From assembly GCF_002777255.1 (NCBI RefSeq), contig NZ_CP017634.1, positions 1 to 64,000 of the forward strand: a stretch of DNA of 64,000 bases, given 5' to 3'. The stretch's first letter is position 1. Each line of letters opens with the position of its first letter. This document shows positions 49,243 to 59,203 of the stretch, piece by piece. Position numbers and translations under genes: made by a program. Source of the stretch: Candidatus Formimonas warabiya. GTDB lineage: Bacteria; Bacillota; Dehalobacteriia; Dehalobacteriales; Dehalobacteriaceae. The notes below the pieces were generated by a model that was given only the letters and a program-made list of their open reading frames with translations, did no database searches and was not told where the DNA came from.

Positions 49243-50691
49243 ATGACAGATGATGTAAGAACATTTAATGCCACCAAGTACCAGGTTTTAACGCCGGAAG
49301 AGGCACAGGAAGTGCATTCCACAAGTTTAACCATTCTTGAAGATATTGGCACCATCGTGCACCATGATGAAGCGATTGCTCTTTTGAAAAAAGCAGGAGC
49401 TTATGTGGAAAACGGGAACCGGGTCTATTTGCCTACTTCTTTAGTGGAATGGGCGATTCGCACAGCTCCCTCCCGGGTGGTGGTCTATGACCGTAATGGG
49501 AAACCTGCCATGTTTCTGGAAGGCTACAAATCGTATTTCGGCACAGGCTCCGACTGCCCCAGTATTTTAGACAGCTTTACCGGAGAAAAACGGAGATTTT
49601 TATATAAAGATGTGGAAAATGCAGTCACCCTTTGTGATTATCTGCCTCATATTGATTTTACCATGTCCATGGGCTTAATTTCCGATGTAAAAAAAGAAGT
49701 GTCCTACCAGCATGAATACGCCGTGATGATCCGGAACAGCACCAAACCTCAGACTATCACGGCGGCGGACAAAGAATCCCTTGACGATATTGCGGAAATG
49801 GCGGCTGCTGCAGTAGGGGGCCGGGAAGTTCTGAGCAGAAAACCCATTTTTGTGCTTTATGATGAACCTAGTTCACCCTTGCAGCACTCAACGACGGCCC
49901 TGGAGAAACTGTTGTATATGGCTGAGCACCGATATCCCACCAACTATGCTCCGGGGATGATGGCCGGGGCTACAGGACCCATTACCATGGCGGGTGCGGT
50001 TGCTCAGGCCAATGCGGAAATTCTTACCGGACTGGTAATCCACCAGTTAAAAAATCCTGGTGCTCCCTTTGTATTTGGGGCGGGCATGTCACCTATGGAT
50101 TTAGTCAGCATGCAGCCTACTTACTCTGCCCCGGAAGCCATGGTAGAACAAGCCGGTATTTGTGATATGGCCCGTTATTATCAGCTTCCTTCCTGGGGAT
50201 TTGCCGGATGCAGCGCTGCGAAAGTTCCTGATGAGCAGGCCGTGATGGAAGCGACAAATTATATTATGATGGCCGCTTTATGCGGGACCAACCTCACCCA
50301 CGATGTGGGTTACCTGGAATTTGGCTTAACCTATTCCTTTGATCTGCTCGTCATGTGCAACGAGTTCATCGGTCAAGTGAGGCGGTTGCAGCAGGGAATC
50401 CAGGTGAATAAAGAGTATCTTGCCCTTGATGCGGTGCGCCGCATTGGCCCGGGGGGACATTTCCTGGGTGATGAGCATACCTTTAATCACTTCAGAGAAA
50501 ATTGGAAGCCGGATCTTACCGACCGCAATACCTATGAGGCCTGGATCGCCAACGGCGGTACCACCATGGGGCAGCGCACGAAAGCCCGCATCCAGTATAT
50601 TTTGGAGAATCATAAACCCCAGCAAGTCGCTCCGGAAGTAAATAAAGTCATTGATCAAGTGTTAAATAAAGCCGAAGGAAGAATCAGATAG
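49243..50691 (+). CDS. MttB-family (non-pyrrolysine) methyltransferase, MtgB-like
   Basis: 482 residues of the trimethylamine methyltransferase (MttB) superfamily. Segments include EAQEVHSTSLTILEDIGTIV, YFGTGSDCPSILD, NYAPGMMAGATGPITMAGAV and RIGPGGHFLGDEHTFNHF. The frame has no in-frame TAG, so it lacks pyrrolysine and belongs with glycine betaine methyltransferase-like (MtgB-type) members that methylate a corrinoid protein. No corrinoid protein gene is in the window. AAGGAGG lies 8 bases before ATG 49243. First gene of a likely six-gene operon under the sigma-54 promoter. Substrate inferred from the BCCT neighbour: glycine betaine or a similar quaternary amine. Confidence 0.88.
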   Translation: MTDDVRTFNATKYQVLTPEEAQEVHSTSLTILEDIGTIVHHDEAIALLKKAGAYVENGNRVYLPTSLVEWAIRTAPSRVVVYDRNGKPAMFLEGYKSYFGTGSDCPSILDSFTGEKRRFLYKDVENAVTLCDYLPHIDFTMSMGLISDVKKEVSYQHEYAVMIRNSTKPQTITAADKESLDDIAEMAAAAVGGREVLSRKPIFVLYDEPSSPLQHSTTALEKLLYMAEHRYPTNYAPGMMAGATGPITMAGAVAQANAEILTGLVIHQLKNPGAPFVFGAGMSPMDLVSMQPTYSAPEAMVEQAGICDMARYYQLPSWGFAGCSAAKVPDEQAVMEATNYIMMAALCGTNLTHDVGYLEFGLTYSFDLLVMCNEFIGQVRRLQQGIQVNKEYLALDAVRRIGPGGHFLGDEHTFNHFRENWKPDLTDRNTYEAWIANGGTTMGQRTKARIQYILENHKPQQVAPEVNKVIDQVLNKAEGRIR

Positions 50692-50712
50692 CAGAAGGGA
50701 CTGAAGGTTACA

Positions 50713-51903
50713 ATGCCTGATAAAGATAAAAAGATACATTATGGGACCCTTTCGGTGCGGGCCGGCCAGAATCCTGAGCCGATCACCGGCGCTATTGCGG
50801 CGCCTATTTACCAAACGACAAATTACCAGTTCCGGGACGTGGAAGACGGGGCAAAAAAGTGTGAAAGCATTTACAACGGGTACTGCTATACCCGGTTAGG
50901 CAACCCCACCATTGCCATATTGGAAGAAAAAATGGCTGCCCTGGAAGGGGCGGAAGAGGCCCTGGCTTTTACCACCGGGGTTGCCGCCATCAGCGCCCTG
51001 CTCTTTTCCCAACTGAAGCAAGGCGATCATGTGGTGGTTGACGACACTTCCTACAGCGCCACCCGCTACCTTTTTGACAATCTTTTAGCCAAGTTCGGGG
51101 TAGAAGCCACCTTTATCGATACCTCTGTGGTGGAAAATGTGGAACCGGCGATCCGGCCCCATACCAAGATGATTTATTTTGAGTCCCCCGCAAATCCCAC
51201 GGTCAAGGTGGTGGATATCAAGGCGATTGCCGAGATCGCCAAAGCCCATCACTTGCTTTCGGTGATCGACAGCACCTTTGCCTCTCCCATTATTCAGCGG
51301 CCCTTGGATTTGGGCATCGATGTGGTGATGCACAGTGCCACCAAATTTATCGGCGGCCACGGCGACGTGATGGGAGGAATCCTGTGTGGCAAAAAAGAAT
51401 TAATTAATTTTATTCGGGATGATACCTACAAAAATATGGGCGGCGTGATTATGCCCCTGGATGCTTTTTTGCTGATCCGGGGTCTCAAGACCTTGGAAGT
51501 CCGGGTGCAAAAACATTGCGCCAATGCCATGGCCGTAGCCAAATATCTGGAAGCCCACCCCAAAGTGGACCGGGTGTATTACCCCGGGCTGCCTTCCCAT
51601 CCCCAGCATGAGCTGGCAAAGCGTCAGATGAACGATTTTGGCGGCATGATCACCTTTGAGTTGAAAGGCGGCCTGGAGGCAGGCGTTACCTTTATGAACA
51701 GCCTGAAGTTCTGCCGCTTGGCGGTGAGCCTGGGCGATGTGGACACATTGATTCAGCATCCTGCTTCCATGACCCACTGGTATGTGAGCCGGGAAGAAAG
51801 GATCAAAGCCGGGATTCAGGACGGTTCCGTGCGCATGTCTGTCGGCATCGAGGATGCGGAAGATATCATTTTGGATTTGGAGCAAGCCTTGGCACAGGTG
51901 TAA
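50713..51903 (+). CDS. trans-sulfuration family PLP enzyme (methionine gamma-lyase-like)
   Basis: 396 residues of the Cys/Met metabolism PLP family. The PLP Lys lies in MHSATKFIGGHGDVMGG. Other marks are YTRLGNPTIAILEEKMAALE and SLGDVDTLIQHPASMTHWYV, closest by eye to methionine gamma-lyase and cystathionine gamma-lyase. The site that reads Y-G-C-T in methionine gamma-lyase reads Y-S-A-T here (DTSYSATRYL), so the catalytic Cys of classic methionine lyases is missing and the substrate may differ. 21 bases after the methyltransferase. Role in this operon not obvious. Confidence 0.8.
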   Translation: MPDKDKKIHYGTLSVRAGQNPEPITGAIAAPIYQTTNYQFRDVEDGAKKCESIYNGYCYTRLGNPTIAILEEKMAALEGAEEALAFTTGVAAISALLFSQLKQGDHVVVDDTSYSATRYLFDNLLAKFGVEATFIDTSVVENVEPAIRPHTKMIYFESPANPTVKVVDIKAIAEIAKAHHLLSVIDSTFASPIIQRPLDLGIDVVMHSATKFIGGHGDVMGGILCGKKELINFIRDDTYKNMGGVIMPLDAFLLIRGLKTLEVRVQKHCANAMAVAKYLEAHPKVDRVYYPGLPSHPQHELAKRQMNDFGGMITFELKGGLEAGVTFMNSLKFCRLAVSLGDVDTLIQHPASMTHWYVSREERIKAGIQDGSVRMSVGIEDAEDIILDLEQALAQV

Positions 51904-51927
51904 AAAAACCTAAGTACTTTTCGGGAT

Positions 51928-51946
51928 CCGGGTACCGAATACCCGG
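51928..51946. other. hairpin between PLP lyase and glpK
   Basis: CCGGGTA/TACCCGG with a CCGAA loop and no T run. Possible pause or processing site in the 122-base gap. Confidence 0.4.
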
Positions 51947-51965
51947 GTTCGGCGCCACCCAATAG

Positions 51966-53531
<1,566 letters not shown>

Positions 53532-53533
53532 TT

Positions 53534-54937
53534 GTGCGCATGAAGGTAGAAGCTTTAACACAAGAACAGCTTGGGGAGATCCATCAGGCGACGCTGGATC
53601 TGCTTGAGAAAAAAGGTGTTGCCATCCACCATACCCCGTCCCGGAGATTATTTCAGCAATACGGTGCTTTGGTGGAGGGGGAGACGGTGCGCATTCCGGA
53701 AACGCTGGTCGCCGAGTTTCTCAAAAAGGCGCCCAGGTCCTTTTCTGTGGCCGGTCGTAATCCGGTCCGGAATATTCAAATAGGTGAAGAATATCAACCT
53801 GTCTTAGGCCCGGCGGCCGGCGCCGTGTTTGTTTCCGATCTGGAAAAAGGGAGACGCCCCGGAGGATTAAAAGATTTACAAAATCTCTTGGCCTTATCCC
53901 AATTAAGTGACTATATTGGGGTTGCTACGGCCGGGATCCTTACGCCGGCCGACTTGGCACCGGAAAACCAGCACCTGACCCAGTTGTGGGAGACCGTCAA
54001 AATGAGCGATAAGCCCATCATTGGGTTATCTCTCGGGGCTAAAATATCTGAGGACAGTATCCAGATGGCGAGAATTGCCGCCGGGGATCAGGGCGCCCAT
54101 TACGTGATCGGTATTGTCAACAGCCTTTCTCCCTTGGCCTGGGATGAAAGAATGCTGGAGGCGATTTGGGCCTATGCCGGTAAAGGGCAGCCTTTGGTGA
54201 TCGCCTGCTGTTCCATGGCCGGGTTCACTTCTCCCACCACTTTGGCATCCACATTGGTGCAGAATAACGCGGAAGTGATCAGCGGAATGCTCCTGGCCCA
54301 GCTGATTCATCCGGGAACACCGGTGGTTTACGGGAATACCTCTACCATTACGGATATGCTTACCATGAACCTCTGCATCGGCGCGCCGGAATATGCTCTG
54401 CTCTCTACTGCCTGCGCCCAGCTGGCCAGGTTTTACGGCGTACCTTACCGGAGCGGCGGCGGGCTCACCGATGCCAAAGAGGTGGATGCCCAGGCGGGCA
54501 TTGAGGCGACGACAAACTTGTTGTTTACCATGGCCAATAACGTTGATTTCGTGCTCCATGCCCTGGGGATTATGGAATCCTTCCTCAGTATCAGCTATGA
54601 GAAATGGGTAATGGATGAAGAGATCTGGGGGCGGATGCTCCATATCTGCCGGGGGATAGGTGCACTGCCCGGGGGGGCGGTGGATTTACTCAGCACAGTC
54701 GGTTCCACAGGCCATTACCTGGATCAGCCGGACACCCTGTTAAATTTCCGCCATGTTTTTTCCCGGCCTGCTCTGTCGGACCGGGGCAACTGGGACAGCT
54801 GGGTGAAAAAGAAAAAGACTTACCCGGAAGCGGCTCACGAAATCTGGCAGGCCCGGGTGCGAAATTTTACGCCGCCCGCATTGCCGCCTCAGGTGGAATC
54901 AGAACTAAAACAATATATCAAGGATGTGAAAAGATAG
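53534..54937 (+). CDS. second MttB-family (non-pyrrolysine) methyltransferase
   Basis: 467 residues, a diverged paralogue of the first methyltransferase. It shares IHQATLDLLEKKGVAIHHT near the start, the barrel segments, and AVDLLSTVGSTGHYLDQPDTLLNF near the end. No in-frame TAG. It starts at GTG 53534 with GAGGAG about 9 bases upstream, 2 bases after glpK. Its closest relatives of known substrate cannot be told from sequence. It could act on a second methylated amine or on a demethylation product. Confidence 0.85.
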   Translation: MRMKVEALTQEQLGEIHQATLDLLEKKGVAIHHTPSRRLFQQYGALVEGETVRIPETLVAEFLKKAPRSFSVAGRNPVRNIQIGEEYQPVLGPAAGAVFVSDLEKGRRPGGLKDLQNLLALSQLSDYIGVATAGILTPADLAPENQHLTQLWETVKMSDKPIIGLSLGAKISEDSIQMARIAAGDQGAHYVIGIVNSLSPLAWDERMLEAIWAYAGKGQPLVIACCSMAGFTSPTTLASTLVQNNAEVISGMLLAQLIHPGTPVVYGNTSTITDMLTMNLCIGAPEYALLSTACAQLARFYGVPYRSGGGLTDAKEVDAQAGIEATTNLLFTMANNVDFVLHALGIMESFLSISYEKWVMDEEIWGRMLHICRGIGALPGGAVDLLSTVGSTGHYLDQPDTLLNFRHVFSRPALSDRGNWDSWVKKKKTYPEAAHEIWQARVRNFTPPALPPQVESELKQYIKDVKR

Positions 54938-54945
54938 GGGGGCAG

Positions 54946-55794
54946 ATGATGCGTCATAAAGTAACGATTCAGACATTACGGGACAAAGTGGAAAAAGGTC
55001 AGAAAATTACCATGATCACCGGTTATGATTATCCCATGGCCCTATTGGAAGAACGGGCAGGAATCGATATTATTCTGGTGGGAGATTCTCTGGGCATGAC
55101 TGTGTTAGGGTACGATTCTACCTTGCCGGTAGAAATGGATATCATGCTGGAGCATGCCAAAGCCGTCCGGCGGGGAGCTCCCACGGCATACGTGATTGGG
55201 GATATGCCTTATATGTCTTACCAGGTTAGTGTGGAGGAAGCGGTACGCAATGCAGGCCTTTATATGAAGGCCGGTATGGATGCGGTGAAATTGGAAGGGG
55301 GCCGTAATGTGGCAGATGTCATTGCCGCCCTGACCAAGGCCACCATCCCTGTCATGGGCCATCTGGGCCTTACGCCCCAATCCATCGCCATGCTGGGCGG
55401 ATTTAAAGCCCAGGGCCGGGATATTGGGGCCGCAGAGGCCTTGATTGCCGATGCCAAAGCTTTGGAAGAAGCAGGCGCCGTGAGCATCTTGCTGGAAGCG
55501 GTACCGCCAGAGGTGGCCAAGATTATTACCGAAAGGGCCAATATTCCCATTATCAGCATTGGGGCAGGCCCCAACTGCCATGGCCAGTTGCTTATTGTTC
55601 ACGATATGCTGGGCTTCTTCGACGCTTTCACCCCCAAGTTTGTCAAGAAATATGCCGACCTGAACAAAATCATTTTGGACGCCCTGGGCCAGTATGTTCA
55701 GGATGTAGAAAGCGGGACTTTCCCGGCGGAAGAGCATTTCTATAAAATGCCCAAAGAGAGTTTGGCCAGTTTCCAGGAAAAATACGGAAAATAA
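54946..55794 (+). CDS. panB: ketopantoate hydroxymethyltransferase PanB
   Basis: 282 residues. Adds a hydroxymethyl group from methylene-THF to ketoisovalerate on the way to pantothenate and CoA. Metal and catalytic motifs: ILVGDSLGMTVLGYDSTLPV, VIGDMPYMSYQ, AVKLEGG, LLEAVP, and ISIGAGPNCHGQLLIVHDMLG. GGGGGG before the ATG pair (54946 or 54949). panC and panD are not nearby. Its position directly after a methyltransferase is unusual and may link methyl-derived one-carbon units to it. Confidence 0.93.
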   Translation: MMRHKVTIQTLRDKVEKGQKITMITGYDYPMALLEERAGIDIILVGDSLGMTVLGYDSTLPVEMDIMLEHAKAVRRGAPTAYVIGDMPYMSYQVSVEEAVRNAGLYMKAGMDAVKLEGGRNVADVIAALTKATIPVMGHLGLTPQSIAMLGGFKAQGRDIGAAEALIADAKALEEAGAVSILLEAVPPEVAKIITERANIPIISIGAGPNCHGQLLIVHDMLGFFDAFTPKFVKKYADLNKIILDALGQYVQDVESGTFPAEEHFYKMPKESLASFQEKYGK

Positions 55795-55829
55795 TGATTT
55801 AAAAAATTGATTGCGGAGGTTGACCGGTC

Positions 55830-57008
55830 ATGTTCGAGCATTTATTAGCGGACCGCATGAACAGTCTTGCCGGTGAGTCTGCCTTTCAGGTACTGGCTGC
55901 GGCCAACAAGCTGGAAGCTCAGGGCAAAAAGGTGATTCATTTTGAAATTGGCGAGCCGGATTTTCCCACGGCAAAAAATATTGTGGAAGCAGGAAAAACC
56001 GCCCTGGACCAAGGATATACCACCTATTGCCAATCCCAAGGACTGGTATCCCTCCGGGAAGCTATCGTGGCATATACGGAGAAATATAAGGGGATCAAGT
56101 CCGCCAAAGAGGAAGTGGTGGTGGCGCCGGGGGGAAAGCCGATTATTTTCTATACCATCTGTGTCCTGATCAATCCTGGGGAGGAGGTAATTTGCCCCAA
56201 TCCCGGTTTTCCTACCTACGAATCGGTGATCCGGTATGTAGGAGGAGTACCTGTACCGATCAATCTGGAAGAAAAAAATGATTTTAGAATTGATGTGCGG
56301 GAACTGATTGCTAAAATTACCCCGAAGACGAAGCTGCTCATCTTAAATTCTCCCTCAAATCCTACGGGAAGTTTTCTCACGGCAGACGACCTGAAAGAAA
56401 TTGCCGAAGCGATCAAAGACAAAGATATCTTTGTCCTGTCTGATGAAATCTATAGCCGGATTGTTTATGAGGGTTCGGCAAAATCCATCGCAACTTTGCC
56501 CGGCATGAAGGATAAAACCATTATTCTCGACGGCTTTTCCAAGACCTATGCCATGACGGGATGGCGCCTCGGCTATGGGATTATGCATGAAGACATCGCG
56601 GAGAAGATGACAAAGCTCTTGATCAATTCCAATTCCTGCACCACCCATTTTGTGCAGATTGCCGGCATAGAAGCCTTAAAGGGTCCCCAAGATTCGGTGG
56701 ACGCCATGGTGCAGGAATTCAGACACCGGCGAGAGGTCATTGTGGACGGTTTGAACGCCATGAAAGGAGTTAGCTGCAAAAAACCGGACGGCGCTTTCTA
56801 TGCCTTTCCCAACATTACGGGTACCGGGTTAAAGAGCAGTGAATTGGCCCATTACCTGCTCCATGAGGCAGGCGTAGCCGTGCTGGACGGAGCGGCTTTT
56901 GGAAGTGCGGGAGCAGGATATATCCGCTTATCTTATGCCACGTCTTTAGATTTGATTTATGCAGGACTAGAAAGGATCGAAAAGGCGCTGAAAAAATTAT
57001 CCAAATAA
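55830..57008 (+). CDS. class I PLP aminotransferase
   Basis: 392 residues, fold type I aspartate/aromatic-type aminotransferase. Motifs are IHFEIGEPDFPTAKNIVEAG, NSPSNPTGSFLT, DEIYSRIVYEG, the PLP Lys in DGFSKTYAMTGWRLGYG and the C-terminal Arg in GYIRLSYATS. Last gene of the methyltransferase run, ended by a strong terminator. The exact amino donor is unknown; it might supply or use a 2-oxo acid connected with panB. Confidence 0.88.
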   Translation: MFEHLLADRMNSLAGESAFQVLAAANKLEAQGKKVIHFEIGEPDFPTAKNIVEAGKTALDQGYTTYCQSQGLVSLREAIVAYTEKYKGIKSAKEEVVVAPGGKPIIFYTICVLINPGEEVICPNPGFPTYESVIRYVGGVPVPINLEEKNDFRIDVRELIAKITPKTKLLILNSPSNPTGSFLTADDLKEIAEAIKDKDIFVLSDEIYSRIVYEGSAKSIATLPGMKDKTIILDGFSKTYAMTGWRLGYGIMHEDIAEKMTKLLINSNSCTTHFVQIAGIEALKGPQDSVDAMVQEFRHRREVIVDGLNAMKGVSCKKPDGAFYAFPNITGTGLKSSELAHYLLHEAGVAVLDGAAFGSAGAGYIRLSYATSLDLIYAGLERIEKALKKLSK

Positions 57009-57057
57009 TGAAAAGAGTTTTAGAAGAATAGTTGAAAAACGTCGATTCATATTGAAA

Positions 57058-57080
57058 GAAGCGCCTTAGGCGCTTTTTTT
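57058..57080 (+). terminator. methyltransferase operon terminator
   Basis: AAGCGCC/GGCGCTT with a TTA loop and a T run, 50 bases after the aminotransferase. Confidence 0.88.
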
Positions 57081-57277
57081 GTCTGAACTACTCGGAAAGT
57101 TCTTGGTATTTGAGAAAGGGAAATTTATCCTTTTTGCGGAATATTAAATAAACGAAAAATAAATTGAAGAACAGCATGTCCCAGGGTATACCAAAAATGA
57201 CAAAGATAGGATATAATGTAACACATGGCACAGAATATATTTCCCAATTAATTATAATTGATATAATTTAATATCTC

Positions 57278-57365
57278 TAATATTGGCAAACTAGCTGAAA
57301 GGCTGGGGCGCAAAGTCAGGAGTCTAAAAGCGTTAGTTTATGCTATGATTGTCCGACTGCGAAGG
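57278..57365 (+). promoter_or_regulatory. cyclic-di-GMP-I (GEMM) riboswitch aptamer
   Basis: The GEMM-I core is readable: GGCAAAC, then AGCT-GAAA-GGCT (a GNRA tetraloop hairpin), then GGGGCGCAAAG, GTCAGGAGTCTAA, and the second stem with GCTATGATTGTCCGACTGC. The base matching the ligand-contacting G20 appears to be G, as in c-di-GMP rather than cGAMP binders. The 467-base gap 57009-57475 also holds several TATAAT boxes (for example 57212-57217), but none with a good -35. Confidence 0.8.
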
Positions 57366-57388
57366 ATAAAATCTTTTGCAGTTTTTTT
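57356..57388 (+). terminator. riboswitch-controlled terminator
   Basis: ACTGCGAAGGAT/ATCTTTTGCAGT hairpin with an AAAA-type loop and seven T. It begins inside the 3' end of the aptamer, so ligand binding and termination can exclude each other. That geometry would make c-di-GMP an activating signal. Confidence 0.75.
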
Positions 57389-57475
57389 ATTGGGTAGATT
57401 TCCTTTGCAGGAAGGAGATTTGTCATTCAATTACAACATCCTTGACGGAATTAAAATAAAAGGAGGCATCTACAA

Positions 57476-58153
57476 TTGGAAGTACAAATGGAAGCTAATA
57501 TGAAACACAAAATGGAAGTACAAAGCAAAAGAAAATCATTTCTTGGGAAGGTATCCACAGGTTTTGGTATAGCTATTTGTATCGTTCTTGCCTTTATTTT
57601 CATTATTAATGCAACGCTTATTGCCAAGTCATACATATATCCCGATAAAGTTCCTGATTTTATGGGATATAAACCGTTTATCGTCTTATCCGGTTCTATG
57701 GAACCGGAGATTATGACCGGTGATCTGATTGTCACAAAAGAAATTGCTCCGGAAAATATTAAGGTAGGAGATGTGATTTCTTTTCGTGTAGATCAAGATA
57801 TTGTAGTATCTCACAGGGTGACGGAAATCCAGACGGAAGGAGGGTTGTCTTTTTTAACCAAAGGTGATGCCAATACCGGGATGGATGCAACACAAGTTTT
57901 GCCGGAAAAAATTGAAGGGATATATCTTTGGCGGGCAGCAGGTATGGGCCAATTTGCCCTTTTCCTCCAAACGCCCATCGGCATGCTGCTTTTTGTAGTG
58001 ACGCCCCTCTGCCTGTTTATTATCTATGATATTGTCTCCAGAAGCAGGCACAGCAGGAAAAAGAGCACCCGGGAAGCAGAACTGGAAGCTGAGCTTGCTG
58101 CATTAAAAGCAGCAAAAGAGGGAGGTAATAGTAGCGGGCAACTAAATCAATAG
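57476..58153 (+). CDS. sipW: SipW-type signal peptidase I (first)
   Basis: 225 residues, ER/SipW-type signal peptidase with Ser/His chemistry. N-terminal membrane segment (GIAICIVLAFIFIINATLI), catalytic Ser in VLSGSMEPEIMTGD, His in VVSHRVTEI (His replaces the Lys of usual bacterial enzymes), and a C-terminal membrane segment followed by a charged Ala/Glu-rich tail. It starts at TTG 57476 with AGGAGG 9 bases upstream. First gene behind the c-di-GMP switch; it probably processes the secreted proteins encoded next. Confidence 0.92.
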   Translation: MEVQMEANMKHKMEVQSKRKSFLGKVSTGFGIAICIVLAFIFIINATLIAKSYIYPDKVPDFMGYKPFIVLSGSMEPEIMTGDLIVTKEIAPENIKVGDVISFRVDQDIVVSHRVTEIQTEGGLSFLTKGDANTGMDATQVLPEKIEGIYLWRAAGMGQFALFLQTPIGMLLFVVTPLCLFIIYDIVSRSRHSRKKSTREAELEAELAALKAAKEGGNSSGQLNQ

Positions 58154-58326
58154 ACAAAAATTGATAAGAAAGTTGATTATTACATAAAAAATAATTTTAA
58201 GAGTGGGGTGATGGATGAAGCGAAGGGAAAAGTATTGTTAAGCACCCATTTCTCGAATTTCCCAGAAAGGGTTTCTGCCCATGAACAACGTTGCTATACA
58301 AAAATCTTATGAAAGGAATGAAAAAA

Positions 58327-59091
58327 GTGACTAAGCGAAACAAGGTTTTTAGAATTGCCTTTTTGCTTCTCGTGCTCAGCATGGTTTCCACCGTGATGAT
58401 ATCTGGGACGTTTGCTAAGTATACCAGCGAGTATGCGGGGCAGGACACAGCGCTGGTGGCGAGATGGGATTTTCAAGCTTATGAAGGAACGACCGGACTC
58501 GGAGATCCTGACGCTGATCCAGTACAGCAATTAGATTTATTCAAACACGAGTATGATGTACACATCAATCAGGCTGATGGAGTTGATTACATTATTGCAC
58601 CTGGCGTGAATGATGAATTTACTATCAAAATGTCTTTTCTCTCAGATGTTGATGCAACAGTAACAGTAGGATTTACCAAAACCGCAGATGTAGCAACTGA
58701 CAATCTGCCGATCGAATACTCTGTAGATAATGGTACCACATGGGTATCGTTGACTGGCTTAGCGAACGCCTTTGCGGAAAAGGTTGATTTAGCAGTTGAT
58801 GGTGATGGTGACCCTATTAACACAAAAGTTACCGCGCATTCTGGAAATACCTTTACCTTTGAAAAATCTGGTATAGATGATGCTGCTGCCACAGTAATTA
58901 CTCAAGTAGTTAAGTGGAGATGGGCATTTGACACTGCAGAACAGGGCGCATCTTATGCTACTGGACTCGGGTCAAGTGATACTGTTGACACAGGCTTTGG
59001 AAATACTTCTGCAGACGGTGGAGCTACACGTACCACCTATGTTTTAAATGTCTCGGTCAAGGCAGACCAAATACAACCTACAACAATCTAA
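58327..59091 (+). CDS. secreted SipW-substrate-like protein, major structural candidate
   Basis: 254 residues. Signal segment VFRIAFLLLVLSMVSTVMIS is followed by SGTFAKYTSEYAGQDTALVA, a region like those of SipW-dependent TasA/CalY-type proteins. The mature part (about 220 residues) is acidic, rich in Thr, Asp and Val, and looks all-beta. No Cys in the mature part. GTG 58327 with AAAGGA 9 bases upstream is the best start; ATG 58309 or 58318 are possible. First structural gene after sipW, so a fibre or matrix subunit is the best guess; no direct TasA homology was recognised. Confidence 0.75.
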   Translation: MTKRNKVFRIAFLLLVLSMVSTVMISGTFAKYTSEYAGQDTALVARWDFQAYEGTTGLGDPDADPVQQLDLFKHEYDVHINQADGVDYIIAPGVNDEFTIKMSFLSDVDATVTVGFTKTADVATDNLPIEYSVDNGTTWVSLTGLANAFAEKVDLAVDGDGDPINTKVTAHSGNTFTFEKSGIDDAAATVITQVVKWRWAFDTAEQGASYATGLGSSDTVDTGFGNTSADGGATRTTYVLNVSVKADQIQPTTI

Positions 59092-59103
59092 TTTCGTTTA
59101 CAG

Positions 59104-59120
59104 GAGAGCCAGCGGCTCTC
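59104..59120 (+). other. hairpin after the first structural gene
   Basis: GAGAGCC-AGC-GGCTCTC, 13 bases after the stop, without a T run. It could protect the upstream message or reduce read-through to later genes. Confidence 0.5.
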
Positions 59121-59203
59121 TTGGAGAGGCCGTATAGTGCATGCTGCTTCTCCAAGGCAGCTGAAACAAAACTTGAAACCGGGGTGATTTTCTGGATCAG
59201 GCA

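Noticed and set aside
58213..58314. Short frame after the first sipW (33 codons, MDEAKGKVLL start)
   Set aside because: Weak ribosome site, no hydrophobic or repeated features; treated as untranslated spacer.
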